Below, piece by piece: positions 44,398 through 55,572 of a stretch of 64,000 nt of DNA (its first letter is position 1; every line of letters begins with the position of its first letter). The translations under genes were made by a program, and so were the position numbers. This DNA comes from Scortum barcoo (taxonomy: Eukaryota; Chordata; Actinopteri; Centrarchiformes; Terapontidae): NCBI GenBank assembly GCA_023238725.1, contig CM041534.1:24840303-24904302 (forward strand), in the 5' to 3' direction. The notes beneath the pieces are model-generated. The model had not been told where the DNA came from, made no database searches, and saw nothing but the letters and a program-made list of their open reading frames with translations.

Positions 44398-45119
44398 ACT
44401 GTGACGGACTCACGAGGACTTGGACCCAAATGCATGAGTCCCAGAGACAGACAAAGGTTTTCAATGATCTTTATGTGAGGAAAGGGAGGTGGGTGGTAGT
44501 TATGTGCAATACAATTTCTCTTTTAAACAAGAATAAAGGAATATAAGTTAAATCAGATGTTAAAAATATGTTTTTTAAAACAGGCAGGACAAAGAGCTGT
44601 ACTAAAGGCAAGAAACAATCACAAAGGCAACGGGATGGCTAAACCATTATTTATTTATACAATTAAAAACCAGGTAAAAATCAACAAATCCAAAATGCGA
44701 TGGGCAAAATGGTGGGCTACCAACAAAAGCTAAAAGGCTAAAACCCAATAAGAGGGATTAAAACTAAGGAGGCCAAGAGAGTCTTATCTGTGGAGGGGGA
44801 AGGAAGAAGGAAGGGCAGCAACAGACCCAGGCGCCGGCTGAAGAAGTTCGGTCCACCGGTGGAGAAGTTACTGGTCACTGGGCGCTCGCGTCTCCCGCCG
44901 GATTCGGATCTTACTAACGCCGCTTCCACATGACATAACATGACATGACTTGACAAGACAGACGAGACAAACTGGCACAGGACTAGGGCAGACACAGACA
45001 ATAGATACAAGAGGTAATGGCGCACAGGTGGAAACAATCGGGGGGGGACAGACAATCACGTTGGAGGGAAACACCAGGGCAGGAAGTGTGTATCTAAAAC
45101 AAGAGAGATAACGTTACTA
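44398..45119 (-). repeat. Probable solo-LTR-like insertion inside a LINE
   Basis: The LINE similarity on both sides stops here, and the segment itself carries no protein. On the minus strand it has promoter-like and GC-rich features and ends with CTCGTGAGTCCGTCAC, a style seen at the ends of fish gypsy LTRs. Exact ends and target duplication were not established. Confidence 0.35.
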
Positions 45120-45500
45120 CCAAGTGAAACAGGAAATTTTACACTTTACGCTTGCCATTGGTGTCTCTCAGAGACCCTTCCAGATGACGCCAGTCTCCAC
45201 AAAGCTGATGGTGAAGTCAGTGCATAGTAATTTAGCTTTTCTTACCTCTTTGCTAAACCTGTACTTTGACTCTTTGAAACCATCCCCACTCATAAACACT
45301 TCCTCCTTTCCCAGCTGAGGTTGTCTGAGCTTAGCTGTGAACCAGGGTTTGCCTTTGTTGAAACTCACCCTGGTGCGTGATAGTAGACAGCTGTTCTCAC
45401 AGAGGCTGTGACATCCGCCTCTGTGAACTCATCCAGATGGTTGATGGCTCGATGGTTGACGTCCTGATAACAGGTTGAGGGAGCTTTAATTTTTTACAGC
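45120..45500 (-). mobile_element. LINE fragment, reverse orientation (post-endonuclease region)
   Basis: Minus-strand translation contains NKGKPWFTAKLRQPQLGK and KYRFSKEVRKAKLLCTDF, which match the KPWF...LR linker typical of these LINEs between endonuclease and reverse transcriptase. It lies upstream, in element terms, of the fragment at 43535-44397 and is probably the same insertion. Confidence 0.65.
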
Positions 45501-45706
45501 ATAGGGGATGGTGTAATTAGCTCTTTTTGCTATAGTGTAACAGTGATGGAAAATGTTTTACTGTAGTCTTATAATTCCACTCAACACTCAAGGACATAAA
45601 ATAACAAGTATTTGTTCAGTTTGTTACCATCACAGTGATTTCCTAATGGTACATAACGTTAATAATCATCTATCACCATGTGACTCCCTTAAGGGGATAC
45701 TGCATC

Positions 45707-45794
45707 CATAAAAAAGAAGGAGATCTTCATTTCTGCTGGTGAATACTAACTGCTTAAAGTGAGAGTGAGACTGATGAACCTAAGTCACAAGCAG
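45707..45794 (+). promoter_or_regulatory. Odorant-receptor promoter block with altered TATA box
   Basis: Aligned with 32750-32837. The box reads CATAAAAAAG where the other copies have TATAAAAA. The leader exon ends at acaagcag|gtataa (donor 45795) and the intron runs to tgttctttcag at 46055. Confidence 0.55.
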
Positions 45795-46059
45795 GTATAA
45801 CTTTACAGGCATGACTGCACAAGAAATGTCATCTTAATCTTAATCATATTTTCTGAACAAAATGAAAATATATGTGAAGATGTTTAACTTTGCTATTGCT
45901 GTTGTCATTTTAACTGGGTTGAACTTCTCATAGAAATGTTTTGTGATATAGCCATGATTATCACTGAATATGTAAAAGATCTTTTATATCTGGATTGACA
46001 AAAATGTTAAGCCTATCCGAACATTAACAGAATACTGTCATCTGTGTTCTTTCAGGTTG

Positions 46060-46984
46060 ATGGAAAATTACACCTACAACAGCTTGACACTCCAGCTGGA
46101 AGGGTTAAAGGTCACTAAGGACTCAAAGTACCCTGTATTTTTCTTTATCTTAATTTCATACATTGCTATAATGGTCATGGATATAAGCATTTTGGTTCTA
46201 ATATTTATTGACAAGAACCTTCACCAGCCTATGTATCTCCTTTATTGCAACCTGCCAGCCAGTGACATAATTGGAAGTACTAATGTTATGCCACGTTTGC
46301 TTTCAACTATTTTGCTGCCTCCATCTGAACGCCTCATCAGTTATTATGGAGTGTGTGGTCCAAGCTTTCTTCACACACATTATCGGCACAACTTCCCACA
46401 CTGTGCTCATGATTATGGCCTTTGACAGATATGTGGCCATCTGCAACCCCCTGCACTATGCTGCCATAATGACCAACAAGATGGTGGTCAAGCTGACAGT
46501 TTCTGCCTGGGGAGTGGCTTTTGTTTTGGTTGGGGTTCTTCTTGGTCTGACTATAAGGCTGAACACATGCAGGTCTCTGATAAAGAGTACACACTGCTCC
46601 AATGCCTCCTTGTTTAAACTCTCCTGTGAAAATGTATTTATTAATAATGTCTATGGCCTTACTTACACTGTAGTCTTGCTCACCTCCTCTATGGGCAGCA
46701 TTGTTCTCACCTATACTAAGATTACTGTCGTCTGTCTCACCAGTAAGAACAAGTCTTTGAACAGTAAAGCATTGAAGACCTGCAGCACTCATCTGGTTGT
46801 GTATCTGATCATGCTGATCAGTGGATTTATTGGTATTATCCTTCATCGCTTCCCAGAGTACTCTGAGTATATGAAACTTTCAGTTATCCTGTTTTTTGTT
46901 GTCCCTAGCACCCTAAATCCTATTATTTATGGTGTGCAGTCCAAAGAGATACGAAAGTTCTTGTTTGAAAGATTTCAATCTTAA
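46060..46984 (+). pseudogene. Odorant receptor with one frameshift
   Basis: Starts at ATG 46060 right after the splice acceptor and opens as MENYTYNSLTLQLEGLKVTK. One extra G at about 46348-46350 (ttattatggagtgtg against ttattatgagtgtg in the other copies) shifts the frame after SYY; downstream the correct frame runs to the stop at 46984. All later motifs are present: MAFDRYVAICNPLHY, KALKTCSTHL, and NPIIYGVQSKEIRK. The total length of 925 bases is exactly one base more than a multiple of three, which agrees with a single insertion. It may be a young pseudogene or a sequencing error. Confidence 0.88.
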
Positions 46985-47600
46985 AAATGTTTGCCACTGC
47001 CAACCCCTAACCCTAACCCTTAAAAACCTGCTTTAAAATTATGAACTTAGTAAATATGTATATAAGTATTTGTAATAGAGCATGTTGTGACTGAAAAGGA
47101 TTCTGGGACATCCATTGACATTAGTGGATTCAGAAATCTATAATTCTATACTCATTTAATATTATTATAGTATTAGAACACAGCGCAATCACAAATCTAA
47201 TAATTTACCATGTTTTACCTGCTCTGGAGATCTACACAGCTTTGTTCGTAAAAAAAAAATGAAAGGAGTCCAATTTATTATTGCACATACTGTAAATTGT
47301 TAAGTGTATCTATATTTGTTTCTGTTTTAGCATGGGCTCAAAGAAATTCAATATACCTCCTTTTTCTTAGACAAATGTGGCACGCAGTTAAATAAGACTG
47401 TTTTAAATGTATTGAAGTGTTATGTGTAAAAACAATAAACATTTCTGTATGAGAGATAAATTGTTCACTATGTTATTATTTTATTGAAGATCAGGGCACC
47501 TTTGATACAAATGTTCAGTAATTCCATTGTTGTCTGGAGAAAAGTAGGAAATAAATCCACTAGTGCTGTTGCCCAGATGTTCATGAGCTTTTCTCTGATT
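46985..47600. other. 3' flank of the second receptor copy
   Basis: Non-coding. Holds a CCCTAA-type tract at 47005-47020 (three telomere-like units, reverse orientation relative to 24284). No gene. Confidence 0.55.
47005..47020 (-). repeat. Short telomere-like tract
   Basis: CCCTAACCCTAACCCT lies 20 bases after the stop codon of the receptor copy at 46060-46984, so it would be in its 3' untranslated region. Confidence 0.85.
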
Positions 47601-47791
47601 GAATAGTTCCAGGTATCACAGCGGTGAATGTGTGAAAGGAATAATTATTTGACTGCTCCAGTGAAGGTACTGAGACATCTGATGAGTAACTTTATGAAAG
47701 TTAATGATTGCAGATAATGAATGCAGGAGTCTGATAAAGAGTGCACACTGTTCCAACCCCCCTTGTTTAAACTCTCCTTTGAAAATGTATT
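47600..47791 (+). pseudogene. Chimeric odorant-receptor remnant
   Basis: The first half (47620-47700, gactgctccagtgaaggtac) matches the upstream blocks of the receptor genes. The second half (47721-47791) matches the coding segment around extracellular loop 2 of the copy at 46060: gcaggagtctgataaagagt, then cttgtttaaactctcctttg. Everything between (promoter, leader, TM1-TM4) is missing, so a deletion of about 1 kb is likely. A reverse LINE tail starts directly afterwards at 47791. Confidence 0.75.
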
Positions 47792-48620
47792 TAAGATTCA
47801 AGAATTTATTGTGATTGCACAGCAATAACATCACACAGTCATTACCAATGAAATTCTTAAATCTCTTGCTCCCTACAAACAATGCTCAAAGATATTAGCA
47901 CGCAGGAATAGTAAACACTCAAACAAAGAAAATAGATTAAAGAATAAAAATATAGAAATAAATAATAGTACAAGAGTACTAATAGATTAATAAATAGACC
48001 TAAATTTAAATTAAACAATTAAATATAAATTTTACAACTAGACGAGATACACGAATATATATACAAATAAATAGAATATACAATACAATAGAAGTGATGG
48101 ATTTATTGTGATGGTGTTTTTGTTTTAAGAGTTTTAAGACTTCAAGAGTTGTATGACCTGCAGGATGAAGCTGTCTGAGCCTGGTGGTTCGGCAGCTCAG
48201 AATGCTGCAGAACCGTCTGCCAGACGGCAGCAGGCAGAACAGTTTGTAGCTGGGTGACTGGGGTCCTTAATGTCCATGATTTTGGTGGCCTTCCTCCTAC
48301 ACCACTGGGTGTAGAGGTCCTCCATGGATGGCAGCTCCATCCTGGTGATGTGCTGAGCAGCTTTCACCTCCCTCTGTAGAGCCTCACGGTCGAGGCAGCT
48401 GCTATACCAGGCGGTGATGCAGCCAGTCAGGATCCTCTCTATGGGTCACCTGTAGAAGGTTGCAGAGGATCCTTGAGTCCATGTTGGTCCTCCTCAGCCT
48501 GCTGAGGAAGAAGAGCCTGCTGTCTGGCTGACTTTGTGATAAAGTCAGTGTGATGAGTCCAGGTCAGGTCCTCACTGATGTGAACCCCGAGGAACCCAAA
48601 GCTGCTGACTCTCTCCATTT
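47791..48620 (-). mobile_element. LINE 3' end, reverse orientation
   Basis: The 3' untranslated region begins with attcaagaatttattgtgat, passes through AT-rich DNA, then at 48120-48620 encodes on the minus strand a decayed reverse transcriptase end: VSSFGFLGVHISEDLTWTHH and LLPQQAEEDQHGLKDPLQPS. Same family as the copy at 51955-54600. Confidence 0.8.
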
Positions 48621-49386
48621 CCATTCGCCATTTGTGTGCGCCCTGTATGAGCCTACAGTTTGCCTATGTTGGTTTTCTGTTAGCAAAACTATGCTTAGGT
48701 TTGCACATAGAAAACATATTTAGGGTACTAAAAGTAAAATCTGCTGTAAGCCTAAACCTAGGCTAATGTAAATTATGTATGGACTTCCTGTTAGTTATAA
48801 TTGAATTATCAGTGTCAGCCAATTTTAAAATATTTTATTTTCCATAAGTATATTTTCTCTGAAAGTGTTATTAAAGTCAAAGCTTATCAAAGAATGCTAC
48901 AGTTTGAAGGGTAAGAAAAAGCCAGGAGAGCACTGAAAATAACCTTGTCGTATCTCAGAGCTTTCAACAGAACTTGCATGGAGCTTGTTCACATTGAAAT
49001 GGACGATCATGATGATCATGATTTCCTGATGTTACATCACTTAGTGTCTGAGGTAACGATAATTTATTCCCTGAAGTCAAAATCCTGCCTATGAAACTTA
49101 GCTCGAGATGAGATCTTGATCTTTGTGCATCAGGGAGACGCAAGTAATTGAAGATGAAAGAATAAAGAAGAGGGGACATTTAAAAGAGGTATTACCAATC
49201 TGCCAGCAGCTGTTTCTCCACAGTTTTCATAACCATTCTCATAATTTCTGACCGAAGTCAAAACCTATGTAAAGAGCATTCTGTCATTTTATCTTTTATT
49301 GTTGCAAATAAGATGAAATCAATCTCTGATATCAAGATTTCACAGACAGTACCTGTGATATTAACACCACTGTTTTGTTCTTTCAG
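48621..49386. other. Upstream DNA of the third receptor copy
   Basis: No coding sequence. Unlike the other receptors, I do not find the shared TATA and leader-exon block here, only the final acceptor gttctttcag at 49377-49386 four bases before the ATG. The promoter may be diverged or displaced. Confidence 0.5.
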
Positions 49387-49390
49387 GTTG

Positions 49391-50335
49391 ATGGAAAACT
49401 ACTCCTACAACAGCTTCACAGTCCAGCTGGAGGGATTGAATGTCCCAAATGATTCTGTCTACCCAGTCTTTCTCTTCTTCTTTTTCTCTTACCTGTTTAT
49501 TATTGTTGTCAATGGAGGGATTGTTGTTCTAGTTTTGATTGATAAGAACCTTCATCAGCCCATGTATCTCCTTTTTTGGAACCTGTCAGTCTCTGATATA
49601 CTTGGAAACTCTATCATGGTGCCACGTTTGCTTTTAGATATTCTGAGGCCTCCCTCTGAACGCCTCATCAGTTATTATGAGTGTGTGGTCCAAGCTTTCA
49701 CCTCACACATGTTCGGCACAACTTCCCACACTGTGCTCATGATTATGGCCTTTGACAGATATGTGGCCATCTGCAACCCCCTGCGTTATGCTGCCATAAT
49801 GACCAACAAGATGGTGGTCAAGCTGACAGTTTCTGCCTGGGGAGTGGCCTTTGTTTTGGTTGGGATTCTTCTTGGTCTGACTATAAGGCTGAACAGATGC
49901 AGGACTCTGATTGAAAGCCCTTACTGTGACAACGCTGGACTGTTTAAACTCTCCTGTGAGAGTGTGTTCATTAATAATATCTATGGTCTGACTTTCACTG
50001 TAGTCTTGTTCACAGCCTCTATAGGCAGCATTGTTCTCACCTATACTAAGATTACTTTCGTCTGTCTCACTAGTAACAATAAGTCTCTGAACAGTAAAGC
50101 AGTGAAGACCTGCAGCACTCATTTAGCTGTGTATCTGATCATGCTGATCAGTGGAATGGCTATCATTACTCTGCATCGCTTCCCCCAGTTATCAGACTAC
50201 AGAAAACTCTGCAGCATTTTGTATCACATCATCCCTGGCAGCCTGAATCCCATTATTTATGGTGTGCAGTCCAAAGAGATACGAAAATTGTTCTCCACAT
50301 TTTTTGAGTCCAAGAAAGTTTTGCCATTATTTTAA
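49391..50335 (+). CDS. Odorant receptor, intact coding exon
   Basis: Seven-transmembrane odorant receptor of 314 residues, start ATG 49391 after a splice acceptor. It has glycosylation site NYS, MYLLFWNLSVSD, the conserved cysteine in YYECVVQAF, MAFDRYVAICNPLRY, SNNKSLNSKAVKTCSTHL and a normal NPIIYGVQSKEIRK. The TM1-TM2 part (FLFFFFSYLFIIVVNGGIVV, DILGNSIMVPRLLLDILR) differs strongly from the other three copies, while TM3-TM5 is nearly identical to them. Expected function and place as for the first receptor. An AATAAA at 50371-50376 is a good polyadenylation signal. Confidence 0.94.
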   Translation: MENYSYNSFTVQLEGLNVPNDSVYPVFLFFFFSYLFIIVVNGGIVVLVLIDKNLHQPMYLLFWNLSVSDILGNSIMVPRLLLDILRPPSERLISYYECVVQAFTSHMFGTTSHTVLMIMAFDRYVAICNPLRYAAIMTNKMVVKLTVSAWGVAFVLVGILLGLTIRLNRCRTLIESPYCDNAGLFKLSCESVFINNIYGLTFTVVLFTASIGSIVLTYTKITFVCLTSNNKSLNSKAVKTCSTHLAVYLIMLISGMAIITLHRFPQLSDYRKLCSILYHIIPGSLNPIIYGVQSKEIRKLFSTFFESKKVLPLF

Positions 50336-50370
50336 AGAGAATTGCCCTGTTTCGCTTTGTACATTTATTT

Positions 50371-50376
50371 AATAAA
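50371..50376 (+). terminator. Polyadenylation signal of the third receptor
   Basis: AATAAA 36 bases after the stop codon of the receptor at 49391-50335. Confidence 0.6.
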
Positions 50377-50764
50377 GCATATTATTTGAAGTAAGGTTTC
50401 TCTTGCATCTTCGAATAAGAACTAATTATAATCATCAGTTTTGCATTACAGCTCTGTAAGGAAATAAGGGGTAATCTCTGAAAGCTGGCTCATATGGAAA
50501 ATGCATTGAACAACTTCTATCTTAGCAAAGAAATAAAAACATGATGGTATGACGGGTAAAAACATAAAGGTAACGAAGGGACTGATGATCCCCATAGGAA
50601 CATGGTCATCTTGGAGAAATAATCAGCTTACCAATTCAGTCACACAATTTCTTTTGATCTTCTATTGTAGAGGTGAGTATGGGTACACCTGTTTTTTTAG
50701 TAACTGAGACCCGACAAGGTTCTGGATTGTAGTGGAGACTAAACTGCACCATCTTATATGTTTC

Positions 50765-50825
50765 ACAGTGGACAGTCTGTCCATTCTCCTCCTGTCCCTT
50801 TCCGTGATGCTGCTGGCCCAGCAGA
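50765..50825 (-). mobile_element. Small Rex1-like LINE fragment
   Basis: Minus-strand sequence equals the part of the LINE at 37615-37656 joined directly to 42710-42730 (ggacaggaggagaatggaca). It therefore shows the uninterrupted order at the L2 insertion site. Only about 60 bases are recognisable. Confidence 0.75.
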
Positions 50826-50829
50826 TAAG

Positions 50830-51955
50830 GTCAGATATGAAAATATAACCAAAAAAGGGATTAAAGTGGGCATCAACTGTGTATCAGACCATATCACGTA
50901 AGAATAAATTATAAAAAAGGTATAAAAAGGGAGAGTAAAAGGGAAGTTTCAGTGTTAGTCTTCGGGGGATCTTTGGCAGCTGAGACCTGATGTCAGATCG
51001 ACCACATCTAGGCATTAAAACTCCAGCTGAAAAATCACCACAAGAGAGAGAGTTTTTGAGCAGTTATTCAACATCAAGAAATTTCCAGATTGGACTTCAA
51101 CTGAAAATAGAGGATCGACCGAACGAAGATTATCCATCGCCACCCAGTTGAAGAACTTCAAATCAAACTCTGGACATTCTCTCCGCTCATGCAGCAAGAT
51201 TGTGAACACTGTATTATTTTGGACTTTGTACAAGGTCAAGATTTTTACCAGATTTCACAACTTCGGCTGAAAAGACAGGAACCTGCTATGGCCAAGTGGC
51301 TCTTCTCTTTTTCTCTATTTTTGGGACATTTTCCACACAGCAACAGCCTCTGATTCAGGTCATATTATTGAACTTTTAATCATTCAATTTTTAAAACTAA
51401 CTATTAACTTTAATAAATTTTAATTATTCAACTATTATTTTAATCGTAATTTTTATGCTGTATGCTTGCCCTTGCCTATTTCTGCAATAAAACTAAGCAC
51501 TGCAATTAAAGTATAGAATCTGGACATTGGATTTTTGATTGGAAAAGTGTTTTGGGTAATAGGGTGTGTCATCATCACAGAGGTTCTATTTTTGGATTAC
51601 TCTAGCCAACAAAATCAACCGACCCTTGGGACCTATCTGCTGTCCAGGTCTCTAAATTTATTCCTAGTAACCACACCAAGTGCCAGGATCACTTAGAGGA
51701 GAGCTGCGTGAACGGGCGTGGCCGATCGGGTACTGGGCTCATTGGCTATTCAGCCTAGTGCCAGGTTGGAGGTAGCAGCAGGTAGACGCTCGGATGTAGG
51801 CAGTGAGAAACTAGGCGAGTCTCCTCGACACCAGCTTAAATTATCCCTAAAGTAAACTACTAGGTAATACCTATAGGCTATTAGGGATCGGACCCTTTGA
51901 ACGGAGAGCTGGTCCAGTTCCACCTGTACAGGGGAAAACTCGGGATTCAACATTA
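50830..51955. repeat. Unidentified repeat, possibly an LTR
   Basis: No gene is recognised. A TATAAAAAGG box at 50921 and an AATAAA at 51487, about 570 bases later, are arranged as in the U3-R part of an LTR on the + strand. Text from 51600 to 51955 is not AT-rich and holds no recognised protein. Ends and a partner were not found, so this is a guess. Confidence 0.3.
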
Positions 51956-54600
51956 CATAGCAATTTACATCAACAATCATTGGCAATGAACTTCTTAAAT
52001 CCCAGGCTCCCCAAACAATGCTAAAAAAATCTTAATGAGAATAGAGACATTCAACAAGTAAAAAATAGATTAAGAAATTAAAATATTAGAAAATTTAAAA
52101 TAAATAAACTAGAGTAGTAAAATAAATAAAGGCCTTAAAATATTAAGTTATACAATTAAAATATAAACTATTAACTAAAAATATAAGATATAAGATTAAT
52201 ATATATAAAAATATAAGATATACAATATATTGTATATAAGTATTATACAACTAACAGATATATACAATAAAGTATATATACTGCTCAAAAAAATAGGGAA
52301 CACTAAAATAACACATCCTAGATCTGAATGAATGAAATATTCTTATTAAATACTTTGTTCTTTACATAGTTGAATGTGCTGACAACAAAAACCACTCCTT
52401 TATTGGGGGTGTCTTGCTAATTGCCTATAATTTCCACCTGTTGTCTATTCCATTTGCACAACATCATGTGAAATTGATTGTCAATCAGTGTTGCTTCCTA
52501 AGTGGACAGTTTGATTTCACAGAAGTGTGATTGACTTGGAGTTACACTGTGTTGTTTAAGTGTTTATTTTTTTGAGCAGTGTACAATAGAAAAATATATA
52601 CAATAGAAGTCATGGTGTTGTTAAAAAGTGGTGGTGCTGTGAACAGAGTTCAAAGAGTCTTATGGCCTGCGGGGATGAAGCTTCCCTGAGCCTGGTGGTT
52701 CAATCTCAAATGCTGCGAACCGTCGGTCAGACGGCAGCAGCCAGGACTCAGTGTAATGAGTTCAGGTGAAGTCTTCGCTGATGTGAACCCCTGAGGAACC
52801 TGAAGCTGCTCACTCTCTCCACCGTAGTCCTGTTGATGGAGAGGGGGGCGTGTTCTCTCTCTGCCTCCTCCTGAAGTCCACGATCAGCTCCTTAGTTTTG
52901 CTGACGTTGAGATGGAGGTTGTTGTCCTGATGTCAGGGCTCTGACCTCTGACCTCTCTGTAGGCCGACTTATAATTTATCGTCGCCGGTGATCAGGCCGA
53001 TGACGGTCGTGTCGTCAGCAAATTTGACGATGGTGTTGGAGCTGTAGGTGGCCACGCTGTCATGTGTGAACAGGGAGTACAGCAGAGGGCTGAGCACACA
53101 GCCCTGGGGGGCGCCGGTGTTCAGAGTCAGGGTGGAGGATGTGGTGCTGCCCATCCGCACAGCCTGGGGTCTGCCCGTCAGGAAGTTCAGGATTCAGTCA
53201 CAGAGGGCGCTGTTGAGCCCGAGGTCTCTGAGCTTGGTGACGAGCTTGAGGAGCAGGCACGATGGTGTTGAGCTGTAGTCAATGAACAGCATCTCACATA
53301 TGTGTCCCTCTGGTCCAGGTGGGAGAGGGCAGTGTGGAGGGTGAGGGGGCGATGGCATCTTCAGTTGACCTATTGGGCCTGTGTAGGCAAACTGAAGTGG
53401 GTCCAGTGAGTCCGGGATGGAGGAGGTGATGAATGATTTGACTAACCGCTCAAAGCACTTCATGATGGAGGAGGTGATGCTACTGGGCAGTCGTCATTCA
53501 GGGATTTTGGTTTTCTTGGGGACAATGATGGTCTCCTTGAAGCATGTGGGGACTACAGACTGGAGCAGTGAGAGGTTGAAAATGTCTGCAAAGACGTCTG
53601 CCAGCTGGTCTGCACACACCTTGAGAGCTCGGCCGGGGATGCCGTCAGGTCCAGGAGCCTTACGTGTGTTAATCCGTTTTAAAGTTCTGCACAAAGGTCT
53701 GCCCTGGATATCACAGGTGGGCAGTGGTCCTCCTGAGCCTTTTGCACCTCCACAGCTGGAGAGGTGATCTCAAAAGTGCATAAAAAGTGTTCAGATCGTC
53801 AAGGCGGAGATGCAGACATCACCTCAGCACTGCTGATCTGTACTCCTTAATAGTTTTAAGTCCAGCCCACATGTTCCTGGTGTTGGATCCCTGGTAGTGA
53901 GACTCCACTTTGGCTCTCCGGAGTGTGTACCTGGACTTCCTATACTCCTTTGAATCACCCGAGTTGTAGGCGTCAGTCCGTGTTTTAAGTTTCCACAGAC
54001 TTCACCGTTAACCCAGGGCTTCTGGGAATGACGGTACAACGTCATCTATGCATTTTCTGATGTATCCAATGACCGCGTCCGTGTATGTGTTTATGTCTCT
54101 GTCCTTAAAGACACACCACTCCGTCGTGCTGAAGCAGTCGTGCAGAGAGCCGAGTCTGATTGGTGGTCGGACCACTGCTGAATGGTCTGTGTCACCTGTC
54201 ACCAGTCCGTCACGCTTCAATTTCTGCCTATAGGAAGGCAGTAGCAGAACTGAGGCGTGGTCAGATTTTCCTGAAAGGAGAGTGAAGGGAGGGCCTTGTA
54301 CGTGTCCGTGTAAGGGGTGTAAACATGATGGAGTGTGTTCTCACCAACGCGTAGGACAGCTGATGTGTTGGTGATATCTCAGCAGGACTTTCCTCAGGCT
54401 GTCGTTGTTAAAGGGGTTGCATATTTTAAAAGAAGAAATAAATAACAAAATAGTACAAAAAACAAACACAATACAAAGTCGAGGGAGAGCTCTAGAGCCA
54501 TCCTCAGCGCCATCTTGGCAAAAGCCAAGAGGTGTAGCCATCAGAAGTGTAGCTGGGTACAGAGTCGTGTAGTGCATCATATGTAATCAGCAGGATCTTG
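51955..54600 (-). mobile_element. LINE, reverse orientation, interrupted by a Tc1-like MITE
   Basis: The 3' untranslated region (51955-52640) resembles 47791-48110. Minus-strand coding traces are LNTGAPQGCVLSPLLYSLFT and KFADDTTVIGLITGDDK at 52969-53160 with the FADD catalytic motif, DPLQFAYTGPIGQ and MKCFERLVKSFI at 53380-53463, and INTRKAPGPDGIPGRALKVC at 53600-53694, then the KPWVNG linker at about 54015. Several shifts and a stop make it inactive. The 5' limit near 54600 is approximate. Same family as 47791-48620. Confidence 0.85.
52278..52582. mobile_element. Tc1/mariner-like MITE nested in a LINE
   Basis: A non-coding element of about 305 bases with terminal inverted repeats: tactgctcaaaaaaatag at the left and atttttttgagcagtgta at the right. 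Its left part matches the Tc1-like remnant at 59284. The flanking TA is expected for this superfamily. It lies inside the 3' untranslated region of the reverse LINE, so it inserted later. Internal transposase sequence is absent. Confidence 0.88.
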
Positions 54601-54689
54601 TCATTTATTCAGAATTTTACACTTAGCCAATGGAGGGATACAAGGATGGAGGTTATGTGGGACTAACAGCTAGTTCTGGTCAGTAGTCT

Positions 54690-54838
54690 GGCAGCTGCTA
54701 CTATGTTTCATCCATCTGTTCTGTAAGAAAACTGCAGGAGCTCCAGGAGTGGATCTGTGATGGCTTTAAGGTGTGACAGCACAAGGCACTTAAAAGACTC
54801 AATTACCAGTGTGTTCAGGGCGACAGGTCTGTAGTTAT
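54690..54838 (-). mobile_element. Small LINE fragment, reverse orientation
   Basis: Contains gagtggatctgtgatggctt and gtgtgacagcacaaggcact, closely similar to 44215-44260 in the same orientation. Reverse transcriptase fragment only. Confidence 0.65.
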
Positions 54839-55158
54839 GAAGTTTTGTACTTGTAAGACCGAAATATTAAACATATACAGAAGATGCATGTCTGTGTGTG
54901 TAACTAGGCTTGTGTGTTTGTATGTCAACAAAGCCTAAATAAGTTCAAGCTTTACGTGTGTGTGTGTGTGAAAGGGATCATTATCATTGATCATATCAGG
55001 GATCATTGACTGCTCCAGGAAAGGGATTAAGTTATCTGATAAATAAACTTTATGAAGGTTATTCATTGCTGCTCATTAGTTAACATCTCAGGGATTTCTT
55101 ATCATCAACATCACTTGTTATCTTTGACTATGTGACTCTCTTGAGAAGAAATTGTATC

Positions 55159-55250
55159 TATAAAAAAAGAGAGATCTTCATTTCAGATCTTTCATCTCCT
55201 CACTGCTTGTTGTGATCACTGAAGACTAATGAACCTAAGTGACAGAGCAG
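55159..55250 (+). promoter_or_regulatory. Odorant-receptor core promoter and leader exon
   Basis: TATAAAAAAA at 55159, followed by gagatcttcatttcagatct as in the block before the first receptor. The leader exon ends at agagcag|gtatga (donor 55251); the intron runs to tctttcag at 55568. Confidence 0.65.
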
Positions 55251-55572
55251 GTATGACTGTACAGGCATGACTAATTAGAAAAATAACAATAATTTAAATT
55301 CAACTTAATCATTTAATATTTTCTGAACAAAATGGAAATATATGTGAAGATGTTTGACTTTGCAGTTGTTATTGTGGTTATTCTGTGTTGAACATCTATG
55401 ATAGAAAAGTTTGTATTTTGTGATATCAATATTGATATTACATTGATATTGAATTTTATATATTCAATATCAATGAATATATAAAACATCTTTACAATAT
55501 AGATTACCAAGACTTTAAGCCTATCCTAACATTAACAAAATTAATTTCAGTCATTTGTGTTCTTTCAGGTTG

